Below are positions 27,519 to 36,702 of a stretch of DNA of 64,000 nt, one piece after another. The stretch comes from Corallococcus soli (lineage in GTDB: Bacteria > Myxococcota > Myxococcia > Myxococcales > Myxococcaceae). The position numbers and the translations under genes were made by a program. The DNA lies in assembly GCF_014930455.1 (NCBI RefSeq), contig NZ_JAAIYO010000001.1, forward strand, positions 434,001-498,000, read 5' to 3'. Position 1 is the first letter of the stretch. Each line of letters starts with the position of its first letter. A model generated the notes under the pieces. That model did no database searches and was not told the origin of the DNA. It saw nothing but the letters and a program-made list of their open reading frames with translations.

Positions 27519-29372
27519 ATGGCTCAATCGACTGAATCACGTTCCCTCGCGCCGCGGCTGGGTGCCTGGGTGGAGGATGGACCTGCGGTGCGCTGGCGCG
27601 TCTGGGCTCCCGGCCACAAGCAGGTGGAGGCGGTGCTGTACGACGCGGAGGACCGCGTCCTGCGCACGCTGCCGCTCACCCCGGAAGCGGAGGGTTGCTT
27701 CGGCGGCGCGCTGCCCGGACAGGGCGCCGGCCTGCGCTACAAGCTCCGCCTGGATGGCGGCGACCCGTTCCCTGACCCGTGGTCGCGCTCCCAGCCTGCG
27801 GGGGTGCACGGCCCGTCCGAGGTCGTCGTCGCCGACCATGGGTGGACGGACCTGCACTGGAAGGGGCCGGATCCGAAGTCGCTGGTCATCTACGAGGTGC
27901 ACGTGGGCACCGCCACGCCGGAGGGCACCTTCGAGGCGTTCATCCCCAAGCTCGGGCACCTGCGGGAGCTGGGCGTGAACACGCTGGAGCTGCTGCCCGT
28001 GGCCAGCTTCCCCGGCGCCCGCAACTGGGGCTACGACGGCGTGGACCTCTTCGCGCCCCAGGCCACCTACGGCGGGCCGAAGGGGCTGCGGAGGCTCATC
28101 GACGCGGCGCACGCGCACGGCATCGCGGTGCTCATCGACGCCGTCTACAACCACTTCGGGCCGGACGGGAACTACCTGGGCGCGTACTCGCCCCACTACT
28201 TCACGAAGAAGCACCACACGCCCTGGGGCGACGCGGTGAACTACGACAGCGAGGGCAGCCCCTTCGTGCGCTCGCTCGTGCTGTCCAACGTGGAGATGTG
28301 GATCCGCGACTACCACGCGGACGGCCTGCGCCTGGACGCCGCGCACGCGCTGGTGGATGACGGCCAGCCGCACCTGCTCGCCGAAATCGTCGAGCGCGCC
28401 CACGCCGCTGGCAACGGCCGCCGCGTCGTCGTCTTCGCGGAGGACGAGCGCAACGAGCGCAAGCTCGTCACACCCGTGAAGGACGGCGGCTACGGCCTGG
28501 ACGGCGTCTGGGCGGATGACCTGCACCACCAGCTGCGCCGCGCCTTCGCGGGCGACCACGAGGGCTACTACCAGGACTACACCGGCAGCGCGGAGGACAT
28601 CGCCACCACGCTGCGCCAGGGCTGGTTCTACCAGGGCCAGAAGTCCCAGAACCTGGGCCACGCGCGCGGCACGTCGTCAGAAGGGTTGGCGCCGTGGCAC
28701 TTCGTCCACTGCATCCAGAACCATGACCAGGTGGGCAACCGGCCCTTCGGCAACCGCCTGTCGGAGGACGTGTCCCCGGCCGCCTACCGCGCCATGAGCA
28801 CGCTGCTGCTCCTGTCGCCGTTCACCCCGCTGCTCTTCATGGGCCAGGAGTGGAACGCGAGCACGCCGTTCCTCTACTTCACCGACCACAACGCGGAGCT
28901 GGGCAAGCTCGTCACGGAAGGCCGCCGCAAGGAGTTCTCCGGCTTCTCGCGCTTCAAGGGCGAACAGGTGCCGGACCCCCAGGACCGCGACACCTTCACC
29001 CGCTCCACGCTGGACTGGAGCGAGCCGGAGAACCCCAGGCACGCGGGCGTGCACGCGCTCTACAAGGAACTGCTGCGCCTGCGCGCCACGGAGCCCGTGC
29101 TGTCCAACCGCCAGGGCACCGGCGCCCACGACGCCCGCGCCCTGGGGCCGGACGCCTTCGTGCTGGAGCGCCGCGCGGAGGGCGACACGCTGCTCGTCAT
29201 CGTGAACCTCCGGGGCTCGCTGGTGCACGCGCTGCCGCCGCAAGCGAGCGCGGGCATCGTGCTGTGGAGCGAATCGCCGCGCTTCGGTGGCGCGGTGGAG
29301 GCATCACCGCTGACGGGCAACGTCGTGCGCCTGGAGGGCCCCTCGGCCGCGGTGGTGAGGTTGCGCGAGTAG
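27519..29372 (+). CDS. treZ: Malto-oligosyltrehalose trehalohydrolase
   Basis: The 617-aa GH13 enzyme has an N-terminal carbohydrate-binding beta domain (VRWRVWAPGHKQVEAVLYD) and a TIM barrel with the nucleophile D273 in GLRLDAAHAL, the acid E308 in VFAEDERNE and the third Asp in QNHDQVGN. The NWGYDGVDLFAPQATYGG segment and the length match TreZ, which releases trehalose from maltooligosyl-trehalose made by TreY. It works in the cytoplasm on glycogen-derived chains. No treY is adjacent. ATG 27519 follows AGGGG. A strong stem-loop ends the unit. Confidence 0.92.
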   Translation: MAQSTESRSLAPRLGAWVEDGPAVRWRVWAPGHKQVEAVLYDAEDRVLRTLPLTPEAEGCFGGALPGQGAGLRYKLRLDGGDPFPDPWSRSQPAGVHGPSEVVVADHGWTDLHWKGPDPKSLVIYEVHVGTATPEGTFEAFIPKLGHLRELGVNTLELLPVASFPGARNWGYDGVDLFAPQATYGGPKGLRRLIDAAHAHGIAVLIDAVYNHFGPDGNYLGAYSPHYFTKKHHTPWGDAVNYDSEGSPFVRSLVLSNVEMWIRDYHADGLRLDAAHALVDDGQPHLLAEIVERAHAAGNGRRVVVFAEDERNERKLVTPVKDGGYGLDGVWADDLHHQLRRAFAGDHEGYYQDYTGSAEDIATTLRQGWFYQGQKSQNLGHARGTSSEGLAPWHFVHCIQNHDQVGNRPFGNRLSEDVSPAAYRAMSTLLLLSPFTPLLFMGQEWNASTPFLYFTDHNAELGKLVTEGRRKEFSGFSRFKGEQVPDPQDRDTFTRSTLDWSEPENPRHAGVHALYKELLRLRATEPVLSNRQGTGAHDARALGPDAFVLERRAEGDTLLVIVNLRGSLVHALPPQASAGIVLWSESPRFGGAVEASPLTGNVVRLEGPSAAVVRLRE

Positions 29373-29426
29373 CAGACCCGGACCCGGCGTCACACGCTCG
29401 CACGCAACGCGAGACCTGAATCCACG

Positions 29427-29465
29427 CACGGCCCGTCACCCCGGAAGAGGGGCAGACGGGCCGTG
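29427..29465 (+). terminator. Terminator hairpin after treZ
   Basis: CACGGCCCGTC and GACGGGCCGTG make a perfect 11-bp stem, with an inner CCCC/GGGG pairing in the loop, followed by GTGTTTC. Confidence 0.75.
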
Positions 29466-29650
29466 GTGTTTCAAGGGCTGAAACATCCCTGTCTGGGAAT
29501 GGACCGGGTGGAGGGCCGGTAGTGGGGCTCGCCACACCGACGCCAGCAGGTCCACGTGCCGCGAGCGCTCGCGCGACGTCACCGGTCCGGCCGCTTCCGC
29601 CGGGCCCTGAAGACGTGCGTCCCTTCGCGGCCCAGTCGTGAGGAAGCACC

Positions 29651-30928
29651 TTGTCCCAAACGCATGGGTTGAAGGCATCCCGGGGGGGATGGAAGCGTCA
29701 TGTCGCGAGCACCGGCGCGCTCGCGTTGCTCGTGTCCGCGGGTCCCGCGCTCGCCGCGTCGGGCTTCACCGCCGTCACCGCCAGCGGCGATGACGGCAAC
29801 CGGCCGTCCGCCACCGTTGACGGCAACCTCGCCACGCGCTGGTCCAGCCTGGGGGTGGGGCAGTGGCTCCGGGGAGACCTGGGCGCCGTGAAGTCGCTGT
29901 CCGCCGTGGACATCGCCTGGCACGAAGGAAACAGGCGCGCGAACACGTTCGTCCTCGCCACGTCCACCGACGGCGCCACCTGGACGATGGCCGTCTCCAC
30001 GAAGTCGTCCGGCACCACCGCGAACTTCGAGCGCTACACCTTCGCTACGCGCACCGCCCGCTACGTGCGCGTGACGGTCAACGGCAACTCGCTCAACGCC
30101 TGGGCCAGCATCGCCGAGTGGGCCGCCATCACCGGCGACCTGCCCGCGCCCGTGGGCCGGGACCGCTTCGGCGTCACCATGCTCTACCCGTCGAAGGCGG
30201 GCGGGGAGGCGTGGACGCTGGCGGACAACGCCACGTCGGACCGGCGGTTCAACCCGCAGGACACCCTCACCCGCAACAGCGACGGCTCCTGGAAGGTGAG
30301 GGACTCGCAGGTGCGGCTGAGCGTCTTCACGTCCACCGGCTACGACGACAACAAGATCCCCACCTACGACCGGGACGTGCTCGCGAGCCGGGGCTACATG
30401 CAGGCCGCGAACGACTGGAAGAACGTGGAGATGACCGGCTTCGTGAAGCTGAACAGCGCGTCCGTCGCGTCCGACAACTTCGACTGGTACGCCCGGGGCG
30501 GCAAGCACAACAATGACCACTCCGGCTGTGAAGGCAGCAGCTACAAGGCCGGCCTCCACTACGACGGCCGCGCGCGCTGGCAGAAGGAGACCTGGCATGT
30601 CTCCTACGAGCAGACGCCCTACAAGGCCGCCACCTCCGCGCTCAAGGGCCGCTGGGTGGGCTTCAAGTCGGTGATGCGCAACGTCACCGTCAGCGGCAGG
30701 ACGGCCGTGAAGCTGGAGATGTACGTCAACGAGAACGCGGACAGGGTGACGTGGAAGAAGGTCTACGACTACACCGACGCGGGCGCGTGGGGCGGCGACG
30801 CGCAGCACTGCGGCGGCGCCACCGGGCCCATGCCCATCACCTGGGGCGGCCCCATCGCGGTGTTCCGCTGGGACAACGCGAACGACGTGGACTTCAAGTG
30901 GCTGAGTGTCCGTGAAATCCAGCCCTAG
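29651..30928 (+). CDS. Secreted discoidin (F5/8 type C) domain protein with C-terminal jelly-roll-like region
   Basis: The 425-aa protein starts at TTG 29651, preceded by GAGGAAG at 5-nt spacing; the next in-frame TTG (29669) has a weaker context. A signal peptide ends near PALAASG. Residues about 36-155 look like a discoidin/F5-8 type C fold (SATVDGNLATRWSS, WLRGDLGAVKSLSAVDIAW, RYVRVTVNG), which binds sugars. The C-terminal 260 residues are rich in Trp/Tyr and Asn (DNFDWYARGGKHNND, DVDFKWLSVREIQ) and resemble a concanavalin-like jelly roll of polysaccharide lyases or binding modules. It may bind or cleave prey or matrix polysaccharide. No catalytic residues can be assigned. Confidence 0.78.
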   Translation: MSQTHGLKASRGGWKRHVASTGALALLVSAGPALAASGFTAVTASGDDGNRPSATVDGNLATRWSSLGVGQWLRGDLGAVKSLSAVDIAWHEGNRRANTFVLATSTDGATWTMAVSTKSSGTTANFERYTFATRTARYVRVTVNGNSLNAWASIAEWAAITGDLPAPVGRDRFGVTMLYPSKAGGEAWTLADNATSDRRFNPQDTLTRNSDGSWKVRDSQVRLSVFTSTGYDDNKIPTYDRDVLASRGYMQAANDWKNVEMTGFVKLNSASVASDNFDWYARGGKHNNDHSGCEGSSYKAGLHYDGRARWQKETWHVSYEQTPYKAATSALKGRWVGFKSVMRNVTVSGRTAVKLEMYVNENADRVTWKKVYDYTDAGAWGGDAQHCGGATGPMPITWGGPIAVFRWDNANDVDFKWLSVREIQP

Positions 30929-30961
30929 GTTGTGAGGCAGACCCTCGGGAAACCCGGACTC

Positions 30962-30994
30962 CGCGCGGCCTGACGCAAGACGGCAGGCCGCGCG
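30962..30994 (+). terminator. Stem-loop after the discoidin gene
   Basis: CGCGCGGCCTG and CAGGCCGCGCG form an 11-bp perfect stem around an 11-nt loop, 33 bp after the stop codon. Confidence 0.65.
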
Positions 30995-31065
30995 CCCGGC
31001 GACCGGGGGGCCGGGTGGGGCTTTCCATCGACAGGGGGCGTCGGGGTGGGCAGCATGGCGCCGCC

Positions 31066-32496
31066 ATGAACGTCGACCAAGCCCTCGCCTCGTCCGAGCG
31101 CATCTGGGAGCAGGAAATCCTGCCCGCGCTGGAGCGCTACATCCGCATCCCCAACAAGTCGCCCGCCTTCGACCCGGACTGGGTGAAGTCCGGGCACATG
31201 GAGCAGGCCGTCCAGCTCATCTCCGACTGGTGCCGCGCGCAGGCCGCGCACCTGCCGGGGCTGACGGTGGAGGTGGTGCGGCTGAAGACGCCGGACGGCA
31301 AGGAGCGCACGCCCGTCATCTACATGGAGGTGCCGGGCACGCGCGGCGAGGACACCGTCCTGCTGTACGGGCACCTGGACAAGCAGCCGGAGATGACCGG
31401 CTGGCGCGAGGGCCTGACGCCGTGGACCCCCGTGCGCGAGGGCGACAAGCTCTACGGGCGCGGTGGCGCGGACGACGGCTATTCGGCGTTCGCGTCGCTG
31501 TCCGCGCTGCGGCTGCTCAAGGAGCAGGGCGTGCCGCACGCGCGCTGCGCGGTCCTCATCGAGGCGTGCGAGGAGTCCGGCAGCTACGACCTGCCCGCGT
31601 ACATCGAAGCGCTGGCGCCGCGCATCGGCAAGCCGTCGCTGGTGGTGTGCCTGGACTCGGGCTGCGCGAACTATGATCAGCTCTGGATGACCACCAGCCT
31701 GCGCGGCATGGTCGCCGGCAACCTGCGCGTGGACATCCTCACGGAGGGCGTGCACTCCGGTGACGCGACGGGCGTGGTGGCGTCGTCCATGCGCATCATG
31801 CGGCAGCTCTTGTCGCGCGTGGAGGACGAGCAGACGGGCCACATCAAGGTGGACGCGCTGCACACGCAGATTCCGGAGGGCCGGCGCGAACAGGCGAAGG
31901 CGGCGGCCCAGACGCTGGGCGACGAGCTGTACACCAAGTTCCCCTGGGTGGAGGGCTCCGGCCCGGTGACGAAGGACGGCGAGGAGCTGGTGCTCAACCG
32001 CACCTGGCGTCCGGCGCTGGCGCTGACGGGCGTGGAGGGCATGCCGGCGCTCGCCAGCGCGGGCAACGTGCTGCGCCCCTTCACCACGCTGAAGCTGTCC
32101 ATGCGGATTCCGCCGCGCGTGGACCCCAAGGTCGCGGCGAAGGCGCTGAAGGACGTGCTGGAGAAGGATCCGCCGTACGGCGCGAAGGTGACGTTCGACG
32201 GGGACAAGGCGAGCGTGGGCTGGGACGCGCCGCCCCTGGCCGGCTGGCTGTCGCGCGCGGTGGAGTCCGCGTCCAAGTCCTGCTTCGGCAAGCCCGCCAT
32301 GGCGATGGGCGAGGGCGGCACCATCCCCTTCATGGGCATGCTGGGCGAGCGCTTCCCGGAGGCGCAGTTCCTCATCACCGGCCTGCTGGGGCCGGGCAGC
32401 AACGCGCACGGGCCCAACGAGTTCCTGCACATCCCCACCGGCAAGAAGCTCACCGCCGGCGTGGCCAGCGTCATCGCGGAGCACTTCAAGCGGTAG
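31066..32496 (+). CDS. M20 family metallo-dipeptidase
   Basis: The 476-aa enzyme has the M20 metal and catalytic signature: H103 in LLYGHLDKQPE, D136 in GRGGADDGYS, and the E169-E170 pair in ACEESGS. The inserted dimerisation/lid domain lies in the middle (about 215-335) and a late His in NAHGPNE completes the site. This arrangement is that of cytosolic non-specific dipeptidases (CNDP-like). It likely hydrolyses dipeptides taken up from digested protein. No signal peptide is visible. Start ATG 31066; a nearby ATG at 31055 is out of frame. Confidence 0.9.
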   Translation: MNVDQALASSERIWEQEILPALERYIRIPNKSPAFDPDWVKSGHMEQAVQLISDWCRAQAAHLPGLTVEVVRLKTPDGKERTPVIYMEVPGTRGEDTVLLYGHLDKQPEMTGWREGLTPWTPVREGDKLYGRGGADDGYSAFASLSALRLLKEQGVPHARCAVLIEACEESGSYDLPAYIEALAPRIGKPSLVVCLDSGCANYDQLWMTTSLRGMVAGNLRVDILTEGVHSGDATGVVASSMRIMRQLLSRVEDEQTGHIKVDALHTQIPEGRREQAKAAAQTLGDELYTKFPWVEGSGPVTKDGEELVLNRTWRPALALTGVEGMPALASAGNVLRPFTTLKLSMRIPPRVDPKVAAKALKDVLEKDPPYGAKVTFDGDKASVGWDAPPLAGWLSRAVESASKSCFGKPAMAMGEGGTIPFMGMLGERFPEAQFLITGLLGPGSNAHGPNEFLHIPTGKKLTAGVASVIAEHFKR

Positions 32497-32500
32497 CGCG

Positions 32501-32540
32501 CTTCCGGGACGGGGCCTGCACGGGCCCCGTCTTCCGGAAG
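32501..32540 (+). terminator. Terminator-like stem-loop after the dipeptidase gene
   Basis: GACGGGGCC (32508-32516) pairs exactly with GGCCCCGTC (32523-32531), and flanking CTTCCGG/CCGGAAG extends the stem with a short bulge. Confidence 0.7.
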
Positions 32541-32564
32541 GAACCGACGTCCAAGGAAGGCCTC

Positions 32565-32981
32565 ATGCCGAGCACGCCCCGCAGGGCCCCCCAGGTCCGA
32601 GCGCAGCCCCTCATCGCGGTCCGCGACGTCGCCGCGAGCAGCCGCTGGTACCAGGCGCTCCTCGGCTGCGAGGGCACCCACGGCGGCGACGACTACGACA
32701 TGCTCGTCAGCAACGGCGACCCCGTGCTGCAACTGCATGCCTGGGACCTGGAGGAGCACCCGAACCTGATGGGGCCGGACTCGGCGCCGCACGGGCACGG
32801 GGTCCTCCTCTGGTTCGAGACCACGGACTTCGAGGCGTCGGTCCAGGCGGCGCAGGGATTGAAGCTGGCGTGGGTGGAAGCGCCCCACGAGAACCGCAAC
32901 TCGCGCCGCTGGGAGTTCTGGGTCCGGGACCCGGACGGCTACGTCGTCATCGTGGCGGCGGAGTCACGCCGGAAGGCCTGA
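32565..32981 (+). CDS. VOC (glyoxalase/bleomycin resistance) superfamily protein
   Basis: The 138-aa protein shows the betaalphabetabetabeta repeats of the vicinal oxygen chelate fold: LIAVRDVAASSRWYQALLGC, then VLLWFETTDFEASV, and the closing FWVRDPDGYVVIVA. Candidate metal ligands are His in QLHAW and Glu in RWEFWV. VOC proteins act as glyoxalases, dioxygenases or drug-binding proteins; the substrate here is unknown. ATG 32565 has AAGGAAGG upstream. It converges with the protein kinase gene. Confidence 0.85.
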   Translation: MPSTPRRAPQVRAQPLIAVRDVAASSRWYQALLGCEGTHGGDDYDMLVSNGDPVLQLHAWDLEEHPNLMGPDSAPHGHGVLLWFETTDFEASVQAAQGLKLAWVEAPHENRNSRRWEFWVRDPDGYVVIVAAESRRKA

Positions 32982-33008
32982 GCGCGGGCATCGCCAGCGC
33001 GCGGAGCC

Positions 33009-34622
33009 TCAACGCCCGGTCTTGATGCCCAGCGACGACGAGGACGGCGGCTTCTTGGGCGTGTTCGGCGTCCGCGCCGTCCGGCGCTGCATCGCCACCG
33101 CCACCGTGGGCGCGTCCGCCGCGGACACCTGCCGCGTCACCGGCTCATACCCGTTGAGCGCGAGCGTCACGGCCACCGAAGGCTCTCCGGGCACCAGCGG
33201 CAGGGCCACGGGCGTGGTGCCGCGCTCCTCGCCCGCCACCTGCACCGTGGCGCCCGGCGGCTCGCTCGTCACCAGCAGGCGCACCGGCTGGGGCGGGAGG
33301 TCCTCCGGAGGGGTGGGACGCGCGGGCGTCTCCGGCGTGCGCCCCTGGGGTGCCTCCGGCGTCTGGGGAACCGTCGCGACGGGCGCCTGGGGGACGGCCG
33401 TCTCCGCGCCGCGCAGCCACACCACCGCCGCGCCGCTCAACACCAACGCCACGCCGCCCGCCACGTACGGCAGCCACGCGCGCCGCTTCTGGACGACCGG
33501 GGCCAGGGCCGCGGTGCCGCGCGTGGCCTCCGGCCCCACGCGCGTGGGCGGACGGGACGGAGGCCCCACCAGCTTCGACGCGCGCGACGACGCGAGCCCC
33601 CGCGCGCCCGACGTGGGCATGCCATTGCGCGAGGAGTTGGACTGCGAATCCAGGTCCGCGTCCTCGGCCAGCTGGTCCAGCTTGGACGGGTCGGACTCCG
33701 CGGCGATGCGCTCCGCGTACAGGTCCCGCAGGTACGCGGCCAGGTGCGCGCTGCTGGAGGGCAGCCGCAGGTTGAGCGCGTAGTCCTCCAGCGCCAACCG
33801 GAACGCGGCGCAGTCCGGGTAGCGGCCCTCCGGCGTGGGCGCGAGCGCCTTGAGCAGCACCTCATCCAGGCCGGGCGGCAGCTTCGGGTTGAGCTGCGAC
33901 GGCGGCGGAATCTGGCAGTCGCGCACCAGCCGCAGCGTCATCAGGTCCGTGTCGCCCTTGAAGAGGCGCTTGCCGGTGAGCAGCTCCCACATCACCACGC
34001 CCAGCGCGAACTGGTCGCTGCGGCCGTTCACCGGCTGGCCGTTGGCCTGCTCCGGGGACATGTACGGGTACTTGCCCTTGAGCACGCCCGTCGCCGTCTG
34101 CTGCCCGCTGGTGGCCGCCTTCGCCACGCCGAAGTCGATGACCTTCACGCCGCCGTCGAACCCGACAAGCACGTTCTGCGGCGACACGTCCCGGTGCACC
34201 AACTGGAGCGGCTGGCCCTGACCGTCGCGCGCGCCGTGCGCGTACGACAGGCCCGCCGCCGCGTCCGCGATGATGCGCACCACCAGCCCCACCGGCAGCG
34301 GCTTGTCCTGCTTGCGCGAGAAGCGGTCCAGCCGCCGCACGTCCTCGCCCTGCACGTACTCCATCGCCAGGCAGTGACGGCCTTCAATCTCCGTCAGGTC
34401 CAGGATGGTGATGAGGTTCGGGTGCGACAGGCGCGCGACGAGCCGCGCCTCCTCCAGGAACATGTCCAGGAACTCTTCGTCCTCGGCGAGGTGCGGGAGG
34501 ATGAGCTTGAGCACGACCAACCGCTCGAAGCCCGTCCCATGCTCCTGCGCCAGGAACACCTGTCCCATGCCGCCCGAGGCGATTTTTTTCAGCAGCTCAT
34601 ATTTCCCGAACGCGACCGCCAT
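33009..34622 (-). CDS. Membrane-bound Ser/Thr protein kinase with C-terminal PEGA domain
   Basis: The 537-aa protein has an active eukaryotic-like kinase domain at residues about 7-275: Gly loop IASGGMGQVF, HRDVSPQN at 143-150 and DFG at 163-165. A Ser/Arg-rich juxtamembrane linker precedes one transmembrane helix (about 382-402), and the extracytoplasmic tail has a Pro-rich stretch then a PEGA domain (VTSEPPGATVQVAGEERG, about 447-505). This Pkn-type layout, common in myxobacteria, suggests sensing envelope or polysaccharide signals and phosphorylating cytoplasmic targets. The promoter lies in the 145-bp gap shared with no divergent gene; the permease gene upstream runs in the same direction. 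Confidence 0.93.
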   Translation of the reverse strand: MAVAFGKYELLKKIASGGMGQVFLAQEHGTGFERLVVLKLILPHLAEDEEFLDMFLEEARLVARLSHPNLITILDLTEIEGRHCLAMEYVQGEDVRRLDRFSRKQDKPLPVGLVVRIIADAAAGLSYAHGARDGQGQPLQLVHRDVSPQNVLVGFDGGVKVIDFGVAKAATSGQQTATGVLKGKYPYMSPEQANGQPVNGRSDQFALGVVMWELLTGKRLFKGDTDLMTLRLVRDCQIPPPSQLNPKLPPGLDEVLLKALAPTPEGRYPDCAAFRLALEDYALNLRLPSSSAHLAAYLRDLYAERIAAESDPSKLDQLAEDADLDSQSNSSRNGMPTSGARGLASSRASKLVGPPSRPPTRVGPEATRGTAALAPVVQKRRAWLPYVAGGVALVLSGAAVVWLRGAETAVPQAPVATVPQTPEAPQGRTPETPARPTPPEDLPPQPVRLLVTSEPPGATVQVAGEERGTTPVALPLVPGEPSVAVTLALNGYEPVTRQVSAADAPTVAVAMQRRTARTPNTPKKPPSSSSLGIKTGR

Positions 34623-34767
34623 GAGGTGAGCAGAGGATATCGCTCTTTCTCACCGGGCAGGAAACAGCCGATTTCCAAAAAGACAGGGAGCCTGTGCGGC
34701 GGGGAGGGGCTCGCCTCCCTACCCGTGGAGGTGGCAGGCAGGCGGCAGGCGCCGGATGTCCGGTGCT

Positions 34768-35529
34768 TCAGGCCTTCATCTTGTAGCCGGAGCGCAGCAC
34801 GCCGTACGTGACGCCGGTGGCGACCGCGGCGGTGGCCGCGAGGATGGCGCCTCCCACGAACGGCGAGAACGGGCTGCTGCCCAGCATCCCGTAGCGCAGG
34901 CCCTCCACCATGTAGACCATGGGGTTGAAGAGGCTGACCTGGCTCCAGGGCGAGGGCAGCTCGCGCACGGAGTAGAAGACGCCGCCCAGGAACGTGAGCG
35001 GAAGCATCACGAACGTGGGGAAGAAGTTGATCTGCTCGAACTTCTCCGCCCACACGGCGGCGAGCATGCCCAGCACGCTGAACACGTAGCTGGACAGCAA
35101 GAGGAAGTAGAGCGTCGCCAGCGGGTGCTCCAGGCTGAAGCCGGAGAAGACGGAGGCGACGACCCACGTGAGCAGGCCCACCACGAGGCCGCGAATCATC
35201 GCTCCGCCAACGAAGCCCACCATCAGCTCGCCGGGCCCCAGGGGGGCGACGAGCAGGTCCACCACGGTGCCCTGAATCTTGGTGATGAACAGCGAGGAGC
35301 TGCTGTTGAGGAACGCGTTGTTCGCGATGCCGAGGAACACCAGCCCGGGCACGATGAAGTGCAGGTACGGGTGGCCCTCCACCTCGTGCACGCGGCCGGA
35401 GATCGAATAGCCGAAGACGATGAAGTACAGCGTGGTGCTGATGAGGGGCGACAGGACGGTCTGGCCCGGCACGCGCATGAAGCGCCGGACCTCCTTCGCG
35501 AACAGCGTCTGCATCCCGAGGACGTTCAT
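34768..35529 (-). CDS. ABC-2 type transporter permease
   Basis: The 253-aa protein has six hydrophobic segments and the ABC-2 permease hallmarks: an amphipathic N-terminus (FAKEVRRFMRVPGQT), the LLVAPLGPGEL coupling region and the FLGGVFYSVRELP segment before the last helix. It pairs with the ATP-binding protein encoded 37 bp upstream to form an exporter of drugs, lipids or polysaccharides. The cargo cannot be read from the sequence. Confidence 0.9.
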   Translation of the reverse strand: MNVLGMQTLFAKEVRRFMRVPGQTVLSPLISTTLYFIVFGYSISGRVHEVEGHPYLHFIVPGLVFLGIANNAFLNSSSSLFITKIQGTVVDLLVAPLGPGELMVGFVGGAMIRGLVVGLLTWVVASVFSGFSLEHPLATLYFLLLSSYVFSVLGMLAAVWAEKFEQINFFPTFVMLPLTFLGGVFYSVRELPSPWSQVSLFNPMVYMVEGLRYGMLGSSPFSPFVGGAILAATAAVATGVTYGVLRSGYKMKA

Positions 35530-35566
35530 GGGGTGTGGGGCGGGTCTTCCAGAAAGGGCGGGGGTG

Positions 35567-36514
35567 TCAGGCGGCCTGCATGGGGCGGCCGCGGAGGATT
35601 TCGATGAGCACGTCTTCCAGGCGGGGGCGGCGCGTCTCCACCTCGGAGATGGGCAGTCCGTCGGCGTAGAGCGAGCGGAGCAGCTCCCCGGAGGGGGCGC
35701 AGTTCTCGCGCTCCACGTAGGTGAGCGTGCGGCCGTCCGGGGACAGGCTCGCGGAGAAGCGCTGGCCGGCGGGGGGCAGGGCGGGCAGCTTCTCGGAGAA
35801 GGTGACGACCAGCCGCTTCTCTCCGAAGCGGCGCAGGATGGTGTCCTTGTCCTCCACCATGAGCAGGCGGCCCTCGTTGATGATGCCCACGCGGTCCGCC
35901 AGCTCCTCCGCCTCTTCCAGGTAGTGGGTGGTGAGGACGATGGTGGTGCCCTCGCTGGCGATCTTGCGGACGTACGTCCACAGGTCGCGGCGCAGCTCCA
36001 CGTCCACGCCCGCGGTGGGCTCGTCCAGGAACACGAGCCGGGGCCGGTGCACCAGGGCCTTGGCGATGAGCAGCCGGCGCTTCATGCCGCCGGACAGGGC
36101 GCGCGTGAGCGAGTCCTTCTTGGACTGGAGGTTGAGGGCGGTGAGGACCTCGTCCACGCGCGCGTCGTCGCGCTTCTGGCCGTAGAAGCCCTGCTGGATG
36201 CGCAGCGACTCCGCGACGGAGAAGAACGGGTCGAAGTTGATCTCCTGCGGGACCAGGCCCACCTGGTAGCGGGGCCCCACGGGGTCCTGGTCCAGGTCCT
36301 TGCCGAAGACGCGCATGGTGCCGGCGGACTTCTTCACCAGGCCGCACACGCTGCCGATGAGGGTCGTCTTGCCGGCGCCGTTGGGGCCCAGGAGGGCGAA
36401 GATCTCCCCGGGCCGGATGCTGAGGTCCACGGCGTGCAGGGCGGTGAAGTTTCCGTAGCGTTTGGAGAGGCCCTGCAGCTCCAGGGCGGGCGTCGTCGGC
36501 ACGGGCTCGGACAT
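35567..36514 (-). CDS. ABC transporter ATP-binding protein
   Basis: This 315-aa ATPase has Walker A GPNGAGKT at 43-50, the signature LSGGMKRRL, Walker [13 protein letters not shown] and the switch His in [10 protein letters not shown]. The DrrA/NodI-like C-terminal extension (about 220-310) is typical of ABC-2 exporters. It energises the permease encoded immediately downstream. The ATG at 36514 has AGAGGAAG upstream. It is divergent from ettA, with a 188-bp shared promoter region. Confidence 0.93.
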   Translation of the reverse strand: MSEPVPTTPALELQGLSKRYGNFTALHAVDLSIRPGEIFALLGPNGAGKTTLIGSVCGLVKKSAGTMRVFGKDLDQDPVGPRYQVGLVPQEINFDPFFSVAESLRIQQGFYGQKRDDARVDEVLTALNLQSKKDSLTRALSGGMKRRLLIAKALVHRPRLVFLDEPTAGVDVELRRDLWTYVRKIASEGTTIVLTTHYLEEAEELADRVGIINEGRLLMVEDKDTILRRFGEKRLVVTFSEKLPALPPAGQRFSASLSPDGRTLTYVERENCAPSGELLRSLYADGLPISEVETRRPRLEDVLIEILRGRPMQAA

Positions 36515-36702
36515 GGCGGGCTTCCTCTAACACCTTCACGCCGGGTTCGCTGCCCAAGCGGCCGGCCGTCCCGGGGCCCCGTCCGCGTGACGCAGCCCGT
36601 CCAGCGGGACACGGGGAGTGCGTTCACGCCTTGAGCCGGATGGGGCTCCCTGCTATCCGCTCAGGCCCGCTCACGCTTCGGCATGACACCCAGGAGGCCG
36701 CC

